Below the pieces are notes generated by a model. That model saw nothing but the letters and a program-made list of their open reading frames with translations, made no database searches and was not told the origin of the DNA. From the NCBI GenBank assembly GCA_007134405.1, contig SLKW01000052.1, positions 1-10,385 on the forward strand: a stretch of DNA of 10,385 nucleotides, given 5' to 3'. Shown in pieces: positions 5,166 through 10,385 of the stretch; position 1 is the stretch's first letter; each line of letters begins with the position of its first letter. The position numbers and the translations under genes were made by a program. This DNA comes from Paracoccaceae bacterium. Lineage in GTDB: Bacteria > Pseudomonadota > Alphaproteobacteria > Rhodobacterales > Rhodobacteraceae.

Positions 5166-6254
5166 ATGACCCGATTCAATACTCGCTTCATGGGCAGCGT
5201 TGCCGCCGTCGGCGCGCTGGCGCTCATGACAAGCGCCACCACCGCCGACGCGCTGGACCGCGTGCGCTGGCAGGTGCCCATGGCATTCGCATCGACGCTC
5301 ACCGCGCTTGGCGACACAATGCCCTGGGTCGCGGAACAGTTGCGGGCGGCGTCCGGGGGCGAAATCGATCTCCGCGTCGCCGAGCCGGGTGCCGTCATTC
5401 CGGCGTTGTCCGTCTTCGACAATGTCTCGGACGGCAATATCGATGCCGGCTATTCCTGGATGGGCTACGAATGGGGCTCGGTGCCCGCGGCGGCGCTGTT
5501 TGGCGCCACGCCGTTCGGACCCGAGTCCATCGAGTTCCTGGCCTGGATGACCCATCATGGCGGTCAGGAACTGCTGGAAGAGACCTTCCACCCCTACAAT
5601 GTGCATCCCATCTCCTGCGGCACGATCAGCCCCGAGACCGCCGGCTGGTTCCGGGAAGAGGTGAACACGGTCGATGACCTGCAGGGCCTGCGCTTCCGCG
5701 CCGCCGGCGTCGGCGGCGAGATCTTCCAGGAATTCGGCATGTCCGTGACGCTGCTCCCCGGTGGCGAACTCTACCAGGCGCTGGAGACCGGCACGCTCGA
5801 CGGGACCGAATTCTCGCTGCCGACGGTGGACGAGCAACTCGGCTTCTACCAGGTGGCCGACTACCTCTACCTGCCCGGCTGGCACCAGCCCGCCACCAAC
5901 CAGTTCCTCTACGTCAACCTCGACGTATGGAATGGGCTCAGCGAGCAGACCCAGGCGTTGATCAACATGGCCTGCATGGCCGGTAACGCCTATGCGATTG
6001 CACGGGCCGAAGCGCTGCAGGGCGCCGTGATCACCTCCTTCGAAGAGCGCGGCACGAATGTCCGCACGTACTCCGAAGAGCAGCTCGAGGCATTCTGGGA
6101 GGCAACCCAGGCCGTGATGGAGCGCCGTTCGGAAGAAGACGAGATGTTCGGGCGGGTCTATCAATCCCAGATGGACTTTCTCAGGGAACTGCGCCCATGG
6201 AAGGAGCAGGGTTATCTGCCGCGCGACTGGATGACCCGCCTCGGCGTTGACTAA
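5166..6254 (+). CDS. dctP: TRAP transporter substrate-binding protein, DctP family
   Basis: The periplasmic solute receptor of a tripartite ATP-independent periplasmic transporter, 362 aa, a normal size. Residues 1-29 are a Sec signal peptide: basic start, hydrophobic core (GSVAAVGALALMTSA), likely cut after ADA. The mature part carries DctP landmarks: DLQGLRFRAAGVGGEIF (171-187), where an Arg of RFR (176 or 178) is expected to grip the substrate carboxylate, and LLPGGELYQALETGTLDGTEF (196-216). FSLPTVDEQLGFYQVADYLY and GWHQPATNQFLYVN resemble the TakP/2-oxoacid-like branch, so a carboxylate ligand is likely. Two cysteines (151, 270) could form a disulfide. GGGAGGA five nt upstream marks the ATG at 5166; an upstream in-frame ATG at 5112 would destroy the signal peptide context. 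It heads the dctPQM operon. Confidence 0.95.
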   Translation: MTRFNTRFMGSVAAVGALALMTSATTADALDRVRWQVPMAFASTLTALGDTMPWVAEQLRAASGGEIDLRVAEPGAVIPALSVFDNVSDGNIDAGYSWMGYEWGSVPAAALFGATPFGPESIEFLAWMTHHGGQELLEETFHPYNVHPISCGTISPETAGWFREEVNTVDDLQGLRFRAAGVGGEIFQEFGMSVTLLPGGELYQALETGTLDGTEFSLPTVDEQLGFYQVADYLYLPGWHQPATNQFLYVNLDVWNGLSEQTQALINMACMAGNAYAIARAEALQGAVITSFEERGTNVRTYSEEQLEAFWEATQAVMERRSEEDEMFGRVYQSQMDFLRELRPWKEQGYLPRDWMTRLGVD

Positions 6255-6278
6255 GCGAGGCGCGACTTCGCATGACAC

Positions 6279-6310
6279 TGCCTGCGTCCCGTGAAGGCGG
6301 GGCGCAGGCA
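6279..6310 (+). promoter_or_regulatory. Strong intercistronic hairpin between dctP and dctQ
   Basis: TGCCTGCGTCCCG (6279-6291) pairs with CGGGGCGCAGGCA (6298-6310): 13 pairs, one of them G-U, around a 6-nt loop TGAAGG. It starts 24 nt after the dctP stop. No T-tract follows, so it is better read as an mRNA-stabilising or processing structure, or a partial attenuator, letting the binding protein be made in excess over the membrane subunits. Confidence 0.6.
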
Positions 6311-6401
6311 ATAGAGGCCGGGCGGGAGCCTGAGGAACTGCACCCCAGGTCTCGCGGCCGAAGCAGGCACCGATCCCAACCCGCGGGGAGGCGGGCTGAG
6401 C

Positions 6402-7004
6402 ATGACACCACCGGTGAAGACCGACGTCGAACTCGATCTCGAAAAAATCGAGGAAGCGGGCTCTCGCACGCATGCCCTCGAGTTCCCGCGCACCTGGCTC
6501 TCGGATGTGATCGAGCGCGCGCTCGGCGCCTTTTCCTGGGTGATCAACTGGCTGTGGATCATCCTTGTCCTGATCATCGTCGTGAACGTGACCATGCGCT
6601 ACGCGCTGCGCGTCAACTACGTCTGGGTCGAAGAGGTGCAATGGCACATCTACGCCGTGGGCTTCATGTTCGGCATCGGTTACGCAATCGTGCATGACGC
6701 GCATGTTCGCGTCGACGTACTTGCGATGAGCTTCCGCCAGCGCACCCGCGGCTGGATCGAGATGTTCGCAATCCTGCTGCTGATCTTTCCGATGTGCTAT
6801 CTGATCATCGCCTACGCGATCCCCTTCGTTGAGACGTCATACGTCCGGGGAGAGCGGTCCTCGGCACCCGGAGGGTTGGCGAACCGCTGGATGATCAAGT
6901 CGGTGATCGTCCTCGCCTTCGCCTATATCGCTCTTGCGGCCTTTGCCCGCCTGCTGCGCGTGACGGCCCTGCTGTTCGGCCTGCCGCGGCCAAGACGCGC
7001 GTGA
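6402..7004 (+). CDS. dctQ: TRAP transporter small permease, DctQ family
   Basis: The small four-helix membrane subunit of the TRAP transporter, 200 aa. An acidic cytoplasmic N-terminus of about 40 residues precedes four membrane segments: about 45-66 (VINWLWIILVLIIVVNV), 81-98 (HIYAVGFMFGIGYAIV), 118-142 (WIEMFAILLLIFPMCYLIIAY) and 166-190 (KSVIVLAFAYIALAAFA). VEEVQW (76-81) and HVRVDVL (101-107) are typical DctQ features. The loop GERSSAPGGLANRW (150-163) recalls the DctQ branch from carboxylate/mannitol-type transporters. GGGGAGG about 9 nt upstream supports the ATG at 6402. It partners DctM, encoded 62 bp downstream, to form the sodium-driven permease. The N-terminal tail is somewhat longer than in many DctQ proteins. 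Confidence 0.93.
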   Translation: MTPPVKTDVELDLEKIEEAGSRTHALEFPRTWLSDVIERALGAFSWVINWLWIILVLIIVVNVTMRYALRVNYVWVEEVQWHIYAVGFMFGIGYAIVHDAHVRVDVLAMSFRQRTRGWIEMFAILLLIFPMCYLIIAYAIPFVETSYVRGERSSAPGGLANRWMIKSVIVLAFAYIALAAFARLLRVTALLFGLPRPRRA

Positions 7005-7066
7005 TTGCGCGATAGTCACGAACGACACGAAGAAACGACGCCGAACGGCAAGGGGACAGGAAAGCG

Positions 7067-8422
7067 ATGGAGACCAACGAGATTCTGGTGGTGGCGATGC
7101 TGGTGTCGTTCATGGCACTCATCTTCACCGGCATTCCCGTGGCCTGGGCCCTGGCGGGCGTGTCGATCGCCTTCAGCTTCATCGCCATCTACGGCTTCGA
7201 ATGGTTCGGCTGGGACACGTTCTTCCTGACCGACATGCGGATCTTCGGGATCTTCGTCCAGCGCATCTGGGGGCAGATGTCTAACTGGATTCTGGTGGCG
7301 CTGCCCATGTTCATCTTTATGGGCCTGATGCTGGAACGCTCGGGCGTGACCGAGAAGTTGATGTCGAACTTCATCCTGCTCTTCGGGCGTTTCCGCGGCG
7401 GGCTCTCGCTGGGTGTGGTGCTGATCGGCATCCTGCTTGCCGCCTCCACCGGCATTGTCGGCGCCTCGGTCGTGCTGCTCGCGCTCCTGTCGCTGCCGAT
7501 CATGCTTCAGCAAGGATACAACAAGGGCTTCGCCTCGGGCGTGGTCGCCTCTGCCGGGACGCTGGGGATCCTCATCCCGCCGTCGATCATGCTCATCATC
7601 ATGGCCGATCAGATGTCGGTCTCGGTCGGCAACCTTTTCATGGGCGCATTGTTCCCCGGTTTGATGCTCGGCGCCTTCTACCTGATCTACATCCTTGTCG
7701 CGGCGGCTCTGTTCAAGAACCTCGCGCCCGCGCCGACCGATCTGCCGCCAGTGACCCTGAAGCTGATCTTCGACACGCTGCTTGCTGTCGTGCCGCCACT
7801 TCTTCTGATCTTCGCCGTCCTTGGATCAATCTTCTTCGGCATCGCCACCCCGACCGAGGCCTCGGGCGTCGGGGCCTTCGGCGCCACGGTCCTGGCCGCG
7901 GCAAACCGCCGGTTGAGCTGGGCGGTGCTGAAGGAAGTCGGCATGAAGACAACGCTGACCACGGCCTTCATCTTCGGCATTTTCCTTGGCGCGACAATGT
8001 TTGCGGTTGTGATGCGCCAGCTCGGCGGCGACGACTTCATCACCCAGTCGCTGCGCTCGCTTCCGTTCGGCCCGTCGGGCGTGGTGCTGACGATCCTGTT
8101 CATCGCCTTTCTGGCGGGCTTCTTCCTCGACTGGCTGGAAATCTCGCTCATCATGCTGCCGCTGGTCGCACCCGTCGTCGTCCTGCTTGGCTTCGATCAG
8201 ATCTGGTTCATCGTCCTCTTCGCCGTGACGCTGCAGACCTCGTTCCTGACCCCACCGGTTGGATTCTCGCTTTTCTACCTGAAGGGCGTGGCACCGCGCG
8301 AAGTCACCATCTTCGACATCTACAAAGGAGTCATCCCCTTCGTTCTATTGCAGGTGCTTGCAGTTCTCATGGTGTTCAGCTTCCCGCAGATCGTCCTGTG
8401 GTTGCCCGACCGGATGCTCTGA
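7067..8422 (+). CDS. dctM: TRAP transporter large permease, DctM family
   Basis: The large membrane subunit that carries the transport path, 451 aa, with about twelve hydrophobic segments spread along the whole length. Family motifs are intact: ALPMFIFMGLMLERSGV (78-94), LLAASTGIVGASVVLLALL (123-141) and SAGTLGILIPPSIMLIIMA (152-170), which are the DctM pore-region repeats. In the C-terminal half ATPTEASGVGAFG and the re-entrant LTPPVGFSLFYLKGVAP are equally typical. AGGAAAG about 3-9 nt before the ATG at 7067 serves as ribosome-binding site. It is the last gene of the dctPQM operon, which ends at the hairpin at 8464-8503. The substrate is set by DctP and is probably an organic acid, possibly the compound degraded by the nearby monooxygenase/FAH enzymes (inference). 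Confidence 0.95.
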   Translation: METNEILVVAMLVSFMALIFTGIPVAWALAGVSIAFSFIAIYGFEWFGWDTFFLTDMRIFGIFVQRIWGQMSNWILVALPMFIFMGLMLERSGVTEKLMSNFILLFGRFRGGLSLGVVLIGILLAASTGIVGASVVLLALLSLPIMLQQGYNKGFASGVVASAGTLGILIPPSIMLIIMADQMSVSVGNLFMGALFPGLMLGAFYLIYILVAAALFKNLAPAPTDLPPVTLKLIFDTLLAVVPPLLLIFAVLGSIFFGIATPTEASGVGAFGATVLAAANRRLSWAVLKEVGMKTTLTTAFIFGIFLGATMFAVVMRQLGGDDFITQSLRSLPFGPSGVVLTILFIAFLAGFFLDWLEISLIMLPLVAPVVVLLGFDQIWFIVLFAVTLQTSFLTPPVGFSLFYLKGVAPREVTIFDIYKGVIPFVLLQVLAVLMVFSFPQIVLWLPDRML

Positions 8423-8463
8423 ATGCGCCGGGCTCCGGCGTTGCGTCGGCTTGTCACGCTTCA

Positions 8464-8503
8464 GTTACGAAGAAGCCCCGCCAAGGCGGGGTTTCTTCGT
8501 AAC
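8464..8503. terminator. Long bidirectional intrinsic terminator between dctM and tRNA-Ala
   Basis: GTTACGAAGAAGCCCCGCC (8464-8482) pairs with GGCGGGGTTTCTTCGTAAC (8485-8503): 19 pairs including one G-U, with an AA turn. On each strand the GC core is preceded by an A-rich run and followed by a T-rich run (GTTTCTTCGT on +, CTTCTTCGT on -), so it can stop dctM transcription from the left and tRNA transcription from the right. Confidence 0.85.
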
Positions 8504-8518
8504 GGTCAATGTCTAAGT

Positions 8519-8594
<76 letters not shown>

Positions 8595-8624
8595 ACCGAG
8601 GTGCGGGTCGCGCCCCGCCTAGCG

Positions 8625-8653
8625 TATGTATGAAAGCCGCAGCGGGGGCGCAA
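8625..8653 (-). promoter_or_regulatory. Candidate promoter of tRNA-Ala
   Basis: On the - strand TTGCGC (8653-8648) and TACATA (8630-8625) are separated by 17 bp and followed by a GC-rich discriminator, as is usual for stable-RNA promoters. The predicted start is about 24 nt before the tRNA. Each hexamer matches only three of six consensus bases, so co-transcription with the upstream FYDLN-protein gene is the alternative. Confidence 0.35.
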
Positions 8654-8688
8654 GAGCAAAGTTGCGCTTGCTGCCCGCGCGCTCTCAA

Positions 8689-9006
8689 TCAGTCCTCGTC
8701 GTCGTCGGCGACATCCGACAGTTCGTCGAACGACACCGTATCGTCGTCCTCATCTTCGAGCAGCGCTTCGTCCTCGACCGCCACATCGTCATCATCGAGC
8801 AGAACATCGCCACTATCGTCGGCTTCTTTCTTCGCCGGCTTGGCCTTTTCCGGCTCAGGTTGCATCGTCGCGCCCTTGCGGCCCGGCAGTTCGATATCGA
8901 CCACCTCGCCGGTGTAGGGGCTGACCACCGGCTCCCGATTCAGATCGTAGAATCGCTTGCCGGTCGTCGGACAAATGCGTTTGACGCCCCATTCTTCCTT
9001 GGGCAT
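8689..9006 (-). CDS. FYDLN-acid domain protein (TIGR02300 family)
   Basis: A small protein of 105 aa found across alphaproteobacteria, function unknown. Residues 1-45 are conserved and basic-neutral: CPTTGKRFYDLN (12-23) with the name-giving FYDLN, then SPYTGEVV (29-36). The two TG turns look like a zinc ribbon in which the second knuckle and most cysteines are gone; only one Cys remains. Residues 62-105 are an extreme acidic tail, mostly Asp and Glu, probably disordered. The start at 9006 has GGAAAGGG about 6 nt upstream. A tRNA-Ala gene follows 94 bp downstream on the same strand, an arrangement I recall as common for this family. I infer a core-genome role, perhaps nucleic-acid or ribosome related, but nothing here proves it. 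Confidence 0.92.
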   Translation of the reverse strand: MPKEEWGVKRICPTTGKRFYDLNREPVVSPYTGEVVDIELPGRKGATMQPEPEKAKPAKKEADDSGDVLLDDDDVAVEDEALLEDEDDDTVSFDELSDVADDDED

Positions 9007-9037
9007 GCGGTCCCTTTCCTATATCCAAGATCGGCGC

Positions 9038-9066
9038 CCGTTGCCACATGCACGCCAGCTTGTCAA
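9038..9066 (-). promoter_or_regulatory. Candidate promoter of the FYDLN-protein gene
   Basis: A perfect -35 hexamer TTGACA (9066-9061, - strand) lies 55 bp before the start codon. The element 17 bp further, CAACGG (9043-9038), is a poor -10, so only the -35 is convincing. Confidence 0.3.
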
Positions 9067-9146
9067 AGCCTTTGTCGTCGTGTTTGCCTGAGTTGCGGGC
9101 AGAAGTCACGCGATCAGCGGCCCAGGCCGGCAGCCAAGAGTAGACG

Positions 9147-9857
9147 ATGACGAACCGCCCAACCGTGACCCGCTTGCCCGGCCCTCCAACGATCGAGGTC
9201 ACGTGGCGCTGCAATGCGCGTGCGCGTCGGATGTCCCTGCGGGTTTCGCGGCTTGACGGTCGAGTGACGCTCACGCTGCCGCCCAAGGTCCCGCGCGCCA
9301 CCGCCGAGGCGTTTCTTCACGAGCGCCAGGCATGGCTGCGCGCGGCCTTGGCCGAGGCCTACGCGCCCTGCCCCGTCGCAGCCGGTCGCTGGCTTCCCAT
9401 CGAGGGCATTGATCTGCGCATCACCCCCGCCGCAACGGCGGCCGTTTCCATCGACGGCACTGACCTGCTGGTCCCGGAACGCGGCATGCCGGGACCGCGC
9501 ATCGCGGCCTGGCTGAAGCTGCGCGCCCGCGATCGGCTTGCCGCGGCTGTCGCGGATTTCGGCGCGCAGTTGGGGCGATCCCCGCGTTCGATACGGCTGC
9601 GAGACACGCGGTCGCGCTGGGGGTCTTGCTCGTCAACCGGCGATCTCATGTTTTCCTGGCGGCTGATCATGGCCCCGCCCGAGGTGCTGACCTATGTCGC
9701 GGCGCACGAGGTCGCGCATCTGGCGCAGATGAACCATTCGCGCGCCTACTGGACGACGTTGGAGGGGCTCATGCCCGACTATCGCGCACCGCGCGCCTGG
9801 CTGAGGAGCGAGGGGGGCGCGTTGCATCGCTATCGCTTTGCGCCGGAGGCTGAGTAA
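9147..9857 (+). CDS. YgjP/DUF45-family zinc metallopeptidase
   Basis: A predicted cytoplasmic zinc protease-like protein of 236 aa, of the YgjP (DUF45, SprT/WLM-like) family, size normal. The zinc site is complete: HEVAH (187-191) with Glu188 as catalytic base, and His197 in MNHSRAYW as third ligand. The family block RWGSCSS (157-163) precedes it, with SWRLIMAPPEVLTYVAAHE leading into the active helix. The N-terminal part (17-65) carries the RRMSLRVSRLDGRVTLTLP strand region typical of the family. No signal peptide or membrane segment is seen. The ATG at 9147 has only a weak AGAG ribosome-binding site; no better in-frame start is visible. It is divergent from the FYDLN-protein gene (140 bp between starts), and the GntR gene follows after 44 bp. 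The biological substrate is unknown. Confidence 0.92.
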   Translation: MTNRPTVTRLPGPPTIEVTWRCNARARRMSLRVSRLDGRVTLTLPPKVPRATAEAFLHERQAWLRAALAEAYAPCPVAAGRWLPIEGIDLRITPAATAAVSIDGTDLLVPERGMPGPRIAAWLKLRARDRLAAAVADFGAQLGRSPRSIRLRDTRSRWGSCSSTGDLMFSWRLIMAPPEVLTYVAAHEVAHLAQMNHSRAYWTTLEGLMPDYRAPRAWLRSEGGALHRYRFAPEAE

Positions 9858-9901
9858 CGGGGCCGCTTGACGGGGGCGCGGCGCTGTGCTGCTGCTGGGG
9901 G

Positions 9902-10385
9902 ATGCTGCGCGCACCCCGCCAACCGGTCGACCTGTCCCAGCTCTCGGCGCATGACCGGGTGTATCGCAGCCTGCGCACGCAGGTCATGCATGGCGAATTG
10001 GCGCCGGGGCAGGCGCTGACGCTGCGGGGTATCGGCCAGCAGTTCGGCGTCTCGATGACCCCCGCGCGCGAGGCGGTCCAGCGCCTGGTGGCGGAGGGCG
10101 CGCTCAGTCTGTCGGGGTCGGGCCGGGTGGCGACCCCGGAGCTCAGCACCGAACGGATCGAGGAACTGGCCTCGATCCGCGCGCTTCTGGAACCGGAACT
10201 GGGCAGCCGCGCCCTGCCCCGCGCGCATTTCGCTCTGATCGACCGGATGGAGGCGATCAACGCGACGCTCAATGAGGCGGTCATGCGGCAGGACGCGGTG
10301 ACCTATATCCGCAGCAACCTGGAATTTCACCGCACGCTCTACCTGCGCGCGCAGAGCCCGGCGATGCTGGCGATGGTCGAGACGC
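9902..10385 (+). CDS. GntR-family regulator, FCD/FadR type, 3' end outside window
   Basis: The first 161 residues of a FadR-type GntR transcriptional regulator. Residues 17-75 form the winged helix: LTLRGIGQQFGVSMTPAREAVQRLVAEGAL (39-68) is the typical GntR helix-turn-helix, with PAREA in the recognition helix, and SGSGRVAT is the wing. From about residue 84 the FCD ligand-binding domain begins: ERIEELASIRALLEPEL, then Asp131 and Asn139-xx-FHR (His143), part of the metal/ligand site. Such proteins usually sense organic acids and often control TRAP or sugar-acid operons. The ATG at 9902 is chosen because the frame has no earlier ATG or GTG after the preceding gene; GGGGG before it is a poor ribosome-binding site. 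With only 44 bp after the peptidase gene the two may be co-transcribed. Its targets may lie beyond the window. Confidence 0.88.
   Translation, partial: MLRAPRQPVDLSQLSAHDRVYRSLRTQVMHGELAPGQALTLRGIGQQFGVSMTPAREAVQRLVAEGALSLSGSGRVATPELSTERIEELASIRALLEPELGSRALPRAHFALIDRMEAINATLNEAVMRQDAVTYIRSNLEFHRTLYLRAQSPAMLAMVET

Noticed and set aside
4806..6704. A 632-codon open frame on the - strand opposite dctP and dctQ
   Set aside because: It is antisense to clearly recognisable TRAP genes. Its composition (rich in His, Arg, Gly, Asp) is that of a shadow frame in GC-rich DNA, and no family motif is visible.

Overview
This GC-rich window looks like a chromosomal segment of an alphaproteobacterium, most likely of the Rhodobacterales (Roseobacter/Rhodobacter group). 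The evidence is the base composition, a FYDLN-acid (TIGR02300-type) protein gene directly upstream of a tRNA-Ala(GGC), a tripartite TRAP transporter and GntR/FCD regulation. The taxonomic placement is inferred from gene content, not measured.

Layout. (1) 2-1137, + strand: the 3' part of a 2-oxo-acid dehydrogenase E2 acyltransferase gene, whose stop overlaps the start of a small acyl carrier protein gene (ATGA). (2) 1138-1563: a convergent intergenic region with a candidate + strand terminator, a degenerate 11-bp tandem repeat and a clear - strand intrinsic terminator. (3) 3200-1564, - strand: a RutA-like flavin-dependent monooxygenase and its flavin reductase, overlapping by ATGA. (4) A short AT-rich divergent promoter region (3201-3307) with dyads, then a MarR/winged-helix regulator on the + strand (3308-3865). 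(5) 4809-3964, - strand: a fumarylacetoacetate-hydrolase-superfamily enzyme. (6) 5166-8422, + strand: a complete TRAP transporter (DctP, DctQ, DctM), with a strong hairpin between dctP and dctQ, ending at a long bidirectional terminator at 8464-8503. (7) - strand: tRNA-Ala(GGC), preceded by the FYDLN-acid protein gene. (8) + strand: a YgjP/DUF45-type zinc metallopeptidase, then a GntR/FCD regulator cut off by the window end.

How the parts may fit together. The centre (about 1564-8422) reads as one catabolic module. The TRAP system would import an organic acid. The FMN-dependent monooxygenase, fed by its reductase, would oxidatively attack a substrate. The FAH-fold hydrolase would cleave a diketo-acid-type intermediate. 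The divergent MarR-type protein would control the oxygenase pair. The monooxygenase keeps the Thr and Asn that I recall as oxygen-site residues of RutA, yet no rutB/C/D/E homologue lies nearby, so the pathway is probably not uracil degradation. The substrate cannot be named from sequence. The E2-ACP pair at the left edge is a second unusual arrangement, suggesting an acyl product handed to a carrier protein. The FYDLN-protein and tRNA genes belong to the core chromosome.
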